From Defluviicoccus sp. bin129 (lineage in GTDB: Bacteria; Pseudomonadota; Alphaproteobacteria; MPNO01): a stretch of 64,000 nucleotides of DNA. Each line of letters starts with the position of its first letter. Position 1 is the first letter of the stretch. Location of the stretch: NCBI GenBank assembly GCA_002239065.1, contig MPNO01000011.1, positions 27,628 through 91,627 on the forward strand. The letters are read 5' to 3'. A program made the translations under genes and the position numbers. This document shows positions 17,355 through 25,674 of this stretch, piece after piece. The notes under the pieces were generated by a model. The model did not search any database and was not told the origin of the DNA. It saw only the letters and a program-made list of their open reading frames with translations.

Positions 17355-18311
17355 TCAACGCCCGTCGCGCGTCTTGAAGCGCTCCGTCGCGCCGACCAGG
17401 GCCGCGCAGATGCCGGGATCCATGGCCGAGTGGCCGGAATCCGGAACCACCACGTATTCGGCCTCCGGCCACGCCCGGTGCAGCGCATCGGCGGTGACGA
17501 TCGGGCACACCATGTCGTAGCGGCCCTGCACGATCACGCCCGGCAGATGGCGGATGCGCTCGACCCCGGCGAGCAGCGCGCCGGGCTCGACGAAGACCCG
17601 GTTGACGAAGTAATGTGCCTCGATCCGCGCCAGCCCCACCGCCATCGAGTCCTCGCCGAAGGCGGCGATGGTCTCCGGGCTCGGCAGGAAGGTGGAGCAC
17701 GCGCCCTCGTAGCGGCTCCACGCCCGCGCCGCCGGCAGCAGCACCGCCGGGTCGCGGCTCGACAGGCGGCGGTGATAGGCGGCCAGGATGTCGCCGCGCT
17801 CGTCTTCGTCGAGGATGCCGGTCAGCGCCTCCCAGGCCTCGGGAAACACATGGCGGATGCCGTAGAGGAACCAGCTTATCTCCGCCGCGCTGCCGAGAAA
17901 GATCCCCCTCAGCACCAGGCCGAGCGCCCGGTCGGGATGGGTCTCGGCATAGGCCAGCGCCAGCGTGCTGCCCCACGACCCGCCGAACAGCAGCCAGCGC
18001 TCGATGTTGAGCATCGCGCGGATGCGTTCCATATCGTCCACGAGATGCGCAGTCGTGTTGTCGCGGAGCTCTCCGACCGGCGTCGAGCGGCCCGCGCCGC
18101 GCTGGTCGAACACCACGATCCGGTAATGGGCCGGGTCGAAGAACCGCCGATGCGCCGGGATCGCCCCCGCCCCCGGCCCGCCATGCAGGAAGACCACGGG
18201 CGTCCCCTCCGGGTTGCCGGAGACCTCCCAGTACAGCTCGTGCAGCTCGTCGACGGCGAGCCGTCCGCTGTCATGCGGCTCGATCGGGGGGTGCAGCTGC
18301 TTGCGCGCCAT
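17355..18311 (-). CDS. pip: Proline iminopeptidase (peptidase family S33)
   Basis: A 318-aa alpha/beta hydrolase that removes N-terminal proline. Oxyanion segment VVFLHGGPGAG, then DQRGAGRSTP, the nucleophile elbow GGSWGSTLALAYAETHPD, and the C-terminal VVPDSGHSAMD with the catalytic His are all typical of the family. The length is usual. The ATG at 18311 gives MARKQLHPPIEPHDSGRL. Divergent from the nuclease-like gene; probably co-transcribed with the downstream His-rich gene. Confidence 0.95.
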   Translation of the reverse strand: MARKQLHPPIEPHDSGRLAVDELHELYWEVSGNPEGTPVVFLHGGPGAGAIPAHRRFFDPAHYRIVVFDQRGAGRSTPVGELRDNTTAHLVDDMERIRAMLNIERWLLFGGSWGSTLALAYAETHPDRALGLVLRGIFLGSAAEISWFLYGIRHVFPEAWEALTGILDEDERGDILAAYHRRLSSRDPAVLLPAARAWSRYEGACSTFLPSPETIAAFGEDSMAVGLARIEAHYFVNRVFVEPGALLAGVERIRHLPGVIVQGRYDMVCPIVTADALHRAWPEAEYVVVPDSGHSAMDPGICAALVGATERFKTRDGR

Positions 18312-18410
18312 TTGCGGGTTCCGCGCCTCGGCCGGTTGCGCGAAGGGTTGGGCCGGGGGCGGCGCCCCGCGGCGGGCGCGGCATCTTATCCGCGCCGCGC
18401 CGCCTGGCCA

Positions 18411-19178
18411 ATGCCGGCCCTCGCCGCGCTGGCCCTCCTCTGGCCGCACCCCGCCCCCGCCGAGACCCCGCGCCGGGGGGTCGTCGGCGCGGCGATCGAC
18501 GGCGACACGGTGGTGCTCGAGAGCGGCGTCGAGATCCGGCTCGTCGGCATCCAGGCGCCCAAGCTGGCGCTCGGCCGCGCCGGGTTGCGCGACTGGCCGC
18601 TCGCCCGCGAGGCCAGGGCGGCGCTCGAGGCCATGCTCGTCGGCGCCCGCGTGCGGCTGGTCTATGGCGGGCTCCGGGTCGACCGGCACCGGCGGCTGCT
18701 GGCCCATCTCGAACGCGAGGCCGGGCCCGGCCGGCCGGCGCTCTGGGCACAGGGCGAGATGCTGCGCCGCGGCCTCGCCCGGGTCTACACCTTCCCCGAC
18801 AACCGGGCCCGGGCAGGGCGGATGCTGGCGCTCGAACGGGCCGCCCGCGCCGCCCGGCGGGGGATCTGGCGGCTGCGCGCGTACCGCGTGCTCGCCCCGG
18901 AGGAGGCGCGGCGCCGGATCGGCCGGTTCGAGCTGGTCGAGGGCCGCGTGCTGCGCGCCGCCGCCGTGCGCGGCCGCTTCTACCTGAATTTCGGGGCCGA
19001 CCGGCGAACCGACTTCACCGTCTCGATCGCCCGCAAGCACCGGCGCCGGTTCAGGCGTGCCGGAATCGACATCGCTTCACTCGCCGGACGCATAATACGT
19101 GTGCGCGGCTGGCTGTCGTGGCAGAATGGGCCGATGATCGAAGCCACCCATCCCGAACAGCTGGAACCGGTCGAGTGA
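18411..19178 (+). CDS. Secreted thermonuclease-family (SNase-like) protein
   Basis: 255 aa with a short N-terminal signal-like segment (about residues 1-17, ending PAPAE). The OB-fold nuclease domain shows DGDTVVLESGVEIRLVGIQAP and VDRHRRLLAHL, which carry the two catalytic arginines of staphylococcal nuclease. The canonical general base, the Glu after the VDTP position, is replaced by Lys (QAPKLA). The C-terminal half is an Arg-rich extra beta domain. The stop overlaps the GTG of the M48 gene (GTGA). Nuclease activity is therefore doubtful. Confidence 0.82.
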   Translation: MPALAALALLWPHPAPAETPRRGVVGAAIDGDTVVLESGVEIRLVGIQAPKLALGRAGLRDWPLAREARAALEAMLVGARVRLVYGGLRVDRHRRLLAHLEREAGPGRPALWAQGEMLRRGLARVYTFPDNRARAGRMLALERAARAARRGIWRLRAYRVLAPEEARRRIGRFELVEGRVLRAAAVRGRFYLNFGADRRTDFTVSIARKHRRRFRRAGIDIASLAGRIIRVRGWLSWQNGPMIEATHPEQLEPVE

Positions 19179-20674
19179 CCCGGCGATGGGGCGTTCTCGC
19201 GGTGGCCGCGCTCGGCGCCGCCCTGCTGGCGGGCGGGCCCGGCGGCTGCACGGTCAATCCCGCGACCGGCGAAAAGGTGTTCACCGGCGGGATCTCCGGG
19301 CCGCAGGAGCAGGCCGAGGGGCGCCGGCTGCACCCCCAGGTGCTCAGGCAGTTCGGCCCGGCGCTGGAGAACCCGGCGCTGCAGCGCTACGTCGACTCGG
19401 TCGGCCAGCTGCTGGCGCGCACCGCCGAGCGGCGCGACCTGCAATACACCTTCACCGTGGTCGATACCGACATCGTCAACGCCTTCGCGGTTCCCGGCGG
19501 CTATATCTACATCACCCGCGGGCTGCTCGCCCTGTTCGACAGCGAGGCCGAGCTCGCCGCCGTGCTCGGCCACGAGCTCGGCCACATAACCGCGCTGCAC
19601 TACGCGCGCGGGCGCGGCCAGGCCATCCTGGCGCAGCTCGGCGTGCTCGCCGCGGGGATCCTCGCCGGGCAGGCGGCGCCCGGCAGCGGGGCCGAGCGCA
19701 TCGTGGGCGAGCTCGGCGGCAAAGCGGCTTTCGCCTATCTGCGCAGCTTCTCGCGCGAGAACGAGTACGAGTCCGACGATCTCGGCATCCGCTATTTGGC
19801 GCGGGCGGGTTACGACACCGGCGCGGTCGCCCGCATGCTCGGCAAGCTGCGCGCCCATGGCCGGCTGGAGGCGGCGCTCGCCGGCCGGTCGCCCGACAGG
19901 ATCGACCGCTTCGACTACACCGCCACCCACCCCGCGCCGCTCGCCCGCATCCGGCGCGCCGCGGCGAACGCCGCCCGGACGAAGCCCCGCGACCCGATGG
20001 TCGCGCGCGAAATCTATCTCGGCAAGATCGACGGGATGGTCTATGGCGGCAGCCGCCGGCAGGGCTTCGCCCGCGGCCGCGACTTCATCCATCCCGAGCT
20101 GCGCTTCCGCTTCTCGGTGCCGCGGCGCTTCATCGTCCACAACATGCCGCAGGCGGTGGTGGCGAACAGCCGTGACGGCGGACGGATAATCTTCCGCCTG
20201 CAGCCGCGCGGCGCCAGCCGGTCGGCCGCCGGGTTCCTGCGCGCCAGATGGGGGTCGCGGTTCTCCATCGCCCGGATCGACGAATTCACCGTCAACACCA
20301 TGCCGGCGGCGTCCACCCGGTTCGCCGCGCGCGGCCGGGGCGGCATCGTGGACATCGCCGTGCTCGCCGCCGGGGCGCGCGGCGGCAAGGTCTACGAGCT
20401 GGTCCTGGTGTTCCCGCGCAAACCGGGTTCGCGCCTCGAAGAGGCGTATCGCACGGTGCGGCGGAGCCTGCGCGAGATGACCGCCGCCGAGGCGGCGACG
20501 CACCGGCCCCGGCGGATCCGGGTGATCCGGGCCCGGCGGGGCGACACGCAGGAGAGCCTGGCGCGGCGGATGGCGGTCGAGAGGCGCCGGCTGGAGCGGT
20601 TCCGCGTGCTCAACGGGCTCGGCCCCGGCAACCGGATCGCCGCCGGGCGGTCGGTCAAGATCGTCGCGGAGTAG
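19175..20674 (+). CDS. M48 family metalloprotease with C-terminal LysM-like domain
   Basis: A 499-aa BepA-like envelope protease. The N-terminus is a signal peptide with Cys25 in an imperfect lipobox (GGPGGC). The zinc site is HELGH (133-137), with the third ligand in RENEYESDD near 197. The C-terminal 50 residues (RRGDTQESLARRM to GRSVKIVAE) resemble LysM, suggesting peptidoglycan contact. It is translationally coupled (GTGA) to the nuclease-like gene. Likely role: quality control of outer-membrane assembly in the periplasm. Confidence 0.9.
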   Translation: MTRRWGVLAVAALGAALLAGGPGGCTVNPATGEKVFTGGISGPQEQAEGRRLHPQVLRQFGPALENPALQRYVDSVGQLLARTAERRDLQYTFTVVDTDIVNAFAVPGGYIYITRGLLALFDSEAELAAVLGHELGHITALHYARGRGQAILAQLGVLAAGILAGQAAPGSGAERIVGELGGKAAFAYLRSFSRENEYESDDLGIRYLARAGYDTGAVARMLGKLRAHGRLEAALAGRSPDRIDRFDYTATHPAPLARIRRAAANAARTKPRDPMVAREIYLGKIDGMVYGGSRRQGFARGRDFIHPELRFRFSVPRRFIVHNMPQAVVANSRDGGRIIFRLQPRGASRSAAGFLRARWGSRFSIARIDEFTVNTMPAASTRFAARGRGGIVDIAVLAAGARGGKVYELVLVFPRKPGSRLEEAYRTVRRSLREMTAAEAATHRPRRIRVIRARRGDTQESLARRMAVERRRLERFRVLNGLGPGNRIAAGRSVKIVAE

Positions 20675-21175
20675 CCGCGTTATCCAGGATCAGCGCGACC
20701 ACCCGGCGCGCCCGGTCCCGCGCGTCGGGCTGGCCGCCGGCGCGCGGCCCGCGCCCGCGCGGGGGGGGCGCCGTCCGGCGGGCGGCCCCGCCACGTTGAG
20801 CGCCGCGACCCGCTCGGCGGCGATCCACGCGCCGGCCCGGGCGGCGGCCGCGTCGTCGCCGAGCTTCCTCATGTCGAGCACCAGGCAGGGCTTCGCCATG
20901 CGCCCGGCGAAGGCGACGGTCGCCCGGGTCCCGCCGCTCGGCTCGCCCCAGGCGAGCACCAGCGTGGCGTCCGAGTCGCGCACGTTGCGGCGGGTCCGTT
21001 CGACATAGCGGGGAGTGGCGGTCTCGTCGAGCGGGTAGCGCGCGGGAATGCGCCCGTCTTCCGCCCGGCGGCCGCGCGGGCACCAGCCGCCGCACGGGAC
21101 CCCGGCGTCGAGCGCGGCATCGAGCGCGCCCCGGTCGACCCCGGTCTGCCCGCCCGAAAGTATTTTTTCGATCAC
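20655..21175 (-). pseudogene. Putative molybdenum-carrier / LOG-fold protein, frame broken near a poly-G run
   Basis: From a GTG at 21175 the protein begins IEKILSGGQTGVDRGALDAA, followed by CGGWCPRGRRAEDGRIPARY and RNVRDSDATLVL, the hallmarks of the putative Mo-carrier family (PF12694). After ALNVAGP (about 20790) the reading shifts. The natural C-terminus, DRARRVVALILDN, continues in another frame to a stop at 20655, overlapping the M48 gene end. The shift maps to a G/C homopolymer at 20755-20775, so sequencing error is more likely than true decay. Confidence 0.75.
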
Positions 21176-21180
21176 CCTTT

Positions 21181-21199
21181 CCGGACCGCCGCGGTCCGG
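21181..21199. terminator. Hairpin after carD
   Basis: CCGGACCG (21181-21188) and CGGTCCGG (21192-21199) form a perfect 8-bp stem with a 3-nt loop, directly after the carD stop on the minus strand. No T-tract follows in that direction. Confidence 0.4.
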
Positions 21200-21201
21200 G
21201 A

Positions 21202-21702
21202 TCAGGCAGGCCTTTCGAGGACCGCCTCCAGCCTCTCCACCGCCGCGGCGCGGTCGATCTTTTCGACCAGCGCCAGCTCCTGGGCCAGCCTTTCGAGCGC
21301 CGCCTCGTACATCTGGCGCTCCGAATAGGACTGGTCCGGCTGGTCGGCGGCGCGGTGCAGGTCGCGCACCACCTCGGCGATGGACACCGGGTCGCCGCTG
21401 TTGATCTTGGCGTCGTATTCCTGGGCGCGCCGGGACCACATGGTGCGCTTGCCGCGGGCGCGGCCCTTGAGCGTGGTCAGCGCGGTCTTCATCTTGGCCC
21501 GCGACGAGATCTTGCGAAGCCCCGAATCCTTGACCTTGTCCACCGGCACGCGGAGGGTCATCTTCTCCGCCTCGAACGAGATCACGAACAGCTTGAGATC
21601 GAACCCCGCGACCTCGCGGTCCTCGACTCCGAGCACCCTGCCGACGCCATGCGTCGGATAGACCACATAGTCGCCTTCGGAAAACGCCGTCTTGGTAGCC
21701 AT
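21202..21702 (-). CDS. carD: CarD family transcription regulator
   Basis: A 166-aa CarD/CdnL protein that binds RNA polymerase and stabilises open complexes at weak promoters. The N-terminal Tudor-like RNAP-interaction domain begins FSEGDYVVYPTHGVGRVLG and includes VPVDKVKDSGLRKISS. The helical DNA-binding part has RRAQEYDAKINSGDP and SYSERQMYEAALERLAQEL. The ATG at 21702 gives MATKTAF. It lies 30 bp downstream of fdxA in the same direction, a pairing common in alphaproteobacteria. Confidence 0.95.
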   Translation of the reverse strand: MATKTAFSEGDYVVYPTHGVGRVLGVEDREVAGFDLKLFVISFEAEKMTLRVPVDKVKDSGLRKISSRAKMKTALTTLKGRARGKRTMWSRRAQEYDAKINSGDPVSIAEVVRDLHRAADQPDQSYSERQMYEAALERLAQELALVEKIDRAAAVERLEAVLERPA

Positions 21703-21732
21703 CGGGTCCGATTCACCCCTTCCTGTCGACAC

Positions 21733-22071
21733 TCAGCTGCCTTCGCCCGGGTTCTCCGAGAAGTGCTCGGCGAACTTGTTCTTGGTCTCCCGCCAATCGT
21801 CGGCGTCGGCCGGCGACTCCCCCTTGCGGGTGATGTTGGGCCAGGCATCGGCGTATTTGCGGTTCATCTCGACCCATTGCTCGGCCCCTTCATCGGTGTC
21901 GGGACGGATCGCCTCGACCGGGCATTCGGGTTCGCAGACGCCGCAATCGATGCACTCGTCAGGATGAATCACCAGCATGTTCTCGCCCTCGTAGAAACAA
22001 TCCACAGGGCAGACCTCTACGCAGTCCATCAATTTGCACCTGATGCACATTTCGTTGACAATATAGGTCAT
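21733..22071 (-). CDS. fdxA: 7Fe-8S ferredoxin FdxA
   Basis: 112 aa, cytosolic electron carrier. N-terminal cluster motifs [21 protein letters not shown] and [12 protein letters not shown] give one 3Fe-4S and one 4Fe-4S cluster as in FdxI of Azotobacter. The long C-terminal tail ([17 protein letters not shown]) is the usual FdxA feature. The start ATG at 22071 yields MTYIVNEM. Upstream of carD in the same orientation. Confidence 0.96.
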   Translation of the reverse strand: MTYIVNEMCIRCKLMDCVEVCPVDCFYEGENMLVIHPDECIDCGVCEPECPVEAIRPDTDEGAEQWVEMNRKYADAWPNITRKGESPADADDWRETKNKFAEHFSENPGEGS

Positions 22072-22162
22072 GGTCCGGCGACTCCCGATTTCGAAGCGAC
22101 AGGGAACTTAGTACCCGAGCCCCCGTCAGCCAACATCTTTTCGCCCGCCGCGGGCGATCGGC

Positions 22163-22636
22163 TCATTCCCCGCCTTCCGCGAGCCGCGCGGCCGCCCGGC
22201 GCCGGGCGAGCGCGCCGTCGCGGTCGGACACGTAGATCAGCCCGCCGATCCGGCGCATCAGCTGGGCCTCGTGCGCATCGACCCGGCCGTCGGCGAGCAC
22301 CACCTCCCACAGCATCTCCACCAGGGCGACGCGCCGCTCGTAGCTGTAGCGGTCCTTGACCGCGCGGGTGAAGCCGAGAATCTGCACCGCTCCCGCCGCC
22401 TTGTCCTCGGCCGCGGCGAGCAGGGTCTCGGCTTCGTCCGGGTTGAGCGAGAACCGCCGCAGCAGGATGTCGAGGATGCGGCGCCGCTCAATTTCGTCGA
22501 AGCTGGCATCGACCGATGCGGCGTGGACCAGCAGGGCCGCCGCGGCGACCTCGAGCGGGTCCTGCGGGCGCACGGCCTTCGCGTCGTCCGGTTGCGCCGC
22601 GCGGCCGCCCAGCAGGTCCCTGATCCGGTTGATCAT
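22163..22636 (-). CDS. TerB-like (tellurite resistance B fold) protein
   Basis: 157 aa. The region from about 28 to 150 fits the acidic helical TerB/DjlA-type domain: VHAASVDASFDEIERRRI and MLWEVVLADGRVDAHEAQLM are the paired acidic loops of this family. The ATG at 22636 overlaps the hslR stop (ATGA), so it is coupled to hslR and the helicase gene. Function in this non-ter context is unknown; possibly a chaperone or metal-responsive accessory. Confidence 0.82.
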   Translation of the reverse strand: MINRIRDLLGGRAAQPDDAKAVRPQDPLEVAAAALLVHAASVDASFDEIERRRILDILLRRFSLNPDEAETLLAAAEDKAAGAVQILGFTRAVKDRYSYERRVALVEMLWEVVLADGRVDAHEAQLMRRIGGLIYVSDRDGALARRRAAARLAEGGE

Positions 22637-22923
22637 CGGGCGACCGCCTGCAGCGGGCGCGGCGGGATGGTCTCGTAGAGCCTTCTCGCCTCGTCCGGCG
22701 GGCCGCGCCGCGTGCCCACCGCCAGCACGCGAACCACCCGGATCTCGCGCGGCATGGGGACCGTCAGCACGCTGCCCGGAGCCACCCGGTGATCGGCCTT
22801 GCGGGTCACCCTGCCGTCCACCCGGATGCGCCCCTCCCGGCACAGCCGGGTCGCCTTGCTGCGGCTCGTGAACAGCCGCGCGTACCAGAGCCACTTGTCG
22901 AGCCGGATCGCGTCGTCGGTCAT
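22633..22923 (-). CDS. hslR: RNA-binding S4 domain protein (Hsp15-like)
   Basis: A 96-aa S4 fold protein. RLDKWLWYARLFTSRSKATR and REGRIRVDGRVTRKADHRV are the hallmark of the Hsp15 family, which binds free 50S subunits carrying nascent chains. Its ATG overlaps the helicase stop (ATGA) and its stop overlaps the TerB-like start, so the three genes form a tightly coupled operon. Confidence 0.92.
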   Translation of the reverse strand: MTDDAIRLDKWLWYARLFTSRSKATRLCREGRIRVDGRVTRKADHRVAPGSVLTVPMPREIRVVRVLAVGTRRGPPDEARRLYETIPPRPLQAVAR

Positions 22924-25539
22924 ACCGGTTTCTTGAGGCTCCGGAGCTTGGCGAAGGGCGAGGACGACGGGTTGCGCGGCCGCCGGGGTCCGCGCCCCGC
23001 ACGTCCCCGCGCGGCGCGTTCGGGGGCGGCGCGGATGTAGCGCGCGCCGTCCTCGGTTTCCTGCAGGCGGTAGCCCAGCCCGTCAAGCACCGGCCCCGCC
23101 TGCTGCGCCGACAGCCCGGCCCCGGAGAGCAGGTCCGGGGCGAGCTCGAACGGGCCGTTCCGCGCCGCCCGGGCGAGCGCGATGGCGAGCCGGTCGAGAA
23201 TGTCGATGCGCATCGCGGTGCCGCCGATCAGCCGGAAGCCGCAGGCGGCGTAGAAGGACGGGTCGGGATCGGCGTCGGGCACCACGCTGCACAGGCCGGG
23301 CGGCGGCGCGGGCCGCGGCGCCCGGCCGCCATGGACCGACCACAGCAGCGCCCGCAGCCGCGCCGCTCTCGGCTTGACCATCGCCGGCAGGTAGACCGCC
23401 TCGAGGCCGAGGCGCACGCCGAGCGCGCGCATGCGGCGCCGGTCCGCCGCCGGCAGGTCGGCGATCAGCGCGCGCACGTCGCGCCGCGCTATCGACCCCA
23501 GCGCCTCGACGAGCTGAAAGGCGAGACCGCGCGCGGCCCCCGAGAACCCGGCATCGCGGAGCGCGAACAGGGGCGCGAGGTCGGCGCCGAGATGCCCGGC
23601 GAGCCAGGTCTCGATGCGGCGCCGCGCCCGCGCCGCCGGGTCCTTGCCGAGGCCTTCGTCGGCGCGCAGCGCGATCCGCGGCGCGAGCGGGCTCGCGCCG
23701 GCCGTGAGCCGGGCGACGACTTCACCCCGCCAGGAGACGCCGGCGTCGTCCCGGAGCGCGAACGCATCGTCCCCGTCCGCGTCCAGCTCGGCGGCGCGTT
23801 CGCGGAGCCTCTGCCGGACGGCGCGCTCCGCCAGCGGCCTGATCTCGCGGTCGCCGCGCGCGCCGTCCGCCGCATCGACCGCGAGCCGCAGACCCTGGAT
23901 GCGGCCCACGGCTTCGCCCGCGATCCGCACCCTCCCGTCGCCGTCGACGGTCGCGGCGAGGGAGGACTTGCCCCGGGCCCGGTTGAGCAGCGCCGCGCGG
24001 CGGTCGACGAAGCGCTGCGCCAGGCGGTCGTGCAGCGCGTCCGACAGGCGGTCCTCGATCGACCGGGCGCGCGCCTGCCAGCCCTTGCCGTCGTCCAGCC
24101 AGTCGGTGCGATGGGCGATATAGGTCCAGGTCCGCACATGGGCGATGCGCGCCATCAGCGTGTCGATCTCGCCGTCGGTCCGGTCGAGACCGGCGATCTG
24201 CCCGGCGATCCAGTCGGTCGGCAGCCGTTCCTCCGGCCCGGAGAGATGACCGAACACCGTGGCCAGCAGGCTGGTGTGCTCCTCGGCCATGGTCTTGCGG
24301 TAGTCGGGGATCCGGCAGACCTCCCACAGCAGCCGCAGCGCGGCGCGGCCGCCGGCGCGGCGGCGGATGTCCCCGTCGCCGAGCAGGGCGCCGAGCGCGC
24401 GCCGGTCGTCGCTCTCGCGCGCGCGCACCAGCTCGGGCCGGGGCGGCGCCGCGTCGAGGCTCTCCAGGAGCGCGTCGGGCGAACGGAAGTCGAGCGCCGC
24501 GCTGCGCCATTGCAGCGCGGTCAGGGGCTTGAAGCTGTGGCTTTCGATCGCCTCGACGGTCTCCGGCTCGAAGGCGGCGAGCCCCCCGGTGGTGCCGAAC
24601 GTGCCGTCGTTCATGTAGCGCCCGGCGCGGCCGGCGATCTGCGCGAGCTCGGCGACGTCGAGTTCGCGGTGCAGCCTGCCGTCGAACTTCTTGCGCTCGA
24701 AGAACGCCACATGGTCGAGCCGCATGTTGAGCCCCATGCCGATCGCGTCGGTGGCGACCAGGAAGTCCACCTCGCCGTCCTGGTACATCCCGACCTGGGC
24801 GTTGCGGGTGCGCGGGCTGAGCGCGCCGAGCACGATCGCCGCGCCGCCGCGCTGGCGCCGCAGAAGCTCGGCGATCTCGTAGACCCGCCCCGCCGAGAAG
24901 GCGATCACCGCCGAGCGCGGCGGCAGGCGGGTGAGCTTCTTCGCCCCGCCCTAGGCGAGGCGGGGCCGCCCTGGGCGGCCGCCGCACCCCCGCGCCCGCG
25001 CCCCCCCCCCCCGCCGGGAAGGCGACCCCCGCGGGGCGCGGCGGCGGGCGGGTGAGCTTCTTCGCCCCGCCATAGGCGAGGCGGGACAGCCTGGGCCGGC
25101 CGACGAACTCCGCATCCGGCACCAGCCTGCGGATCAGCGGGCGCATGGTATCGGCGCCCAGCAGCATGGTCTCGACCTCGCCGCGGGCGCGCAGCAGCCG
25201 GTCGGTGAAGACGTGCCCCCGCTCGCCGTCGGCGCACATCTGGATTTCGTCTATGGCGAGGAAATCGAAGCGCCGTTCCAGCGGCATCGATTCGGCGGTG
25301 CACAGGAAATAGCGCGCCCTGGCCGGTACGATCTTCTCCTCGCCGGTGACCAGGGCGACGTGGCGCGCGCCCTTCAGCCGGACCACCCGGTCGTAGTTCT
25401 CGCGCGCCAGAAGCCTGAGCGGAAAGCCGATCGCGCCGTTCGCATGGGCGAGGAGGCGCTCGATCGCGAAATGGGTCTTGCCGGTGTTCGTCGGGCCAAG
25501 AACGGCGGTCACGGATGCGCGTGGCCCGAGGGCGGACAT
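22920..25539 (-). pseudogene. SUV3-like superfamily II RNA helicase, frame broken by a 121-bp imperfect duplication
   Basis: The first part (25539 to about 25050) has Walker A GPTNTGKTHFAIERLL, VTGEEKIVPARARY and the motif II DEIQM. The second part (about 24940 to 22920) has VATDAIGMGLNM (motif V) and QIAGRAGRY (motif VI), then a long C-terminal region ending in the hslR overlap. The parts are in different frames. The sequence KKLT plus context occurs twice, 121 bp apart, with a poly-C run between. Deleting one 121-bp unit restores one frame of 832 codons. Probably an intact gene damaged by assembly. Confidence 0.85.
24886..25101. repeat. Imperfect tandem duplication with poly-C junction (probable assembly artefact)
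   Basis: About 95 bp at 24886-24980 recur at 25007-25101 with substitutions nearly all towards C or G. The copies are separated by a segment holding a run of more than ten C. Period 121 bp. Confidence 0.75.
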
Positions 25540-25674
25540 GGCCCTAACATCGGCAATCGGCGGGCCGAAGGCAAGGCCCGGCGGGACTTGAACGCGGGGC
25601 GCCGCTTGCGCATATCTTCGCCTGTTGCGCGCGGCGGAAAACGCCTTCCGCGTCGCCCGATCGGGGAGGAATCG

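Noticed and set aside
21164..21199. Rho-independent terminator using the T6 run at 21164-21169
   Set aside because: The T run is on the wrong side of the hairpin for carD transcripts (it reads as A on the minus strand) and lies in the next gene.
22920..25539. True helicase pseudogene
   Set aside because: The only lesion is a degenerate duplication whose removal restores the full frame, so an assembly error is the simpler reading.
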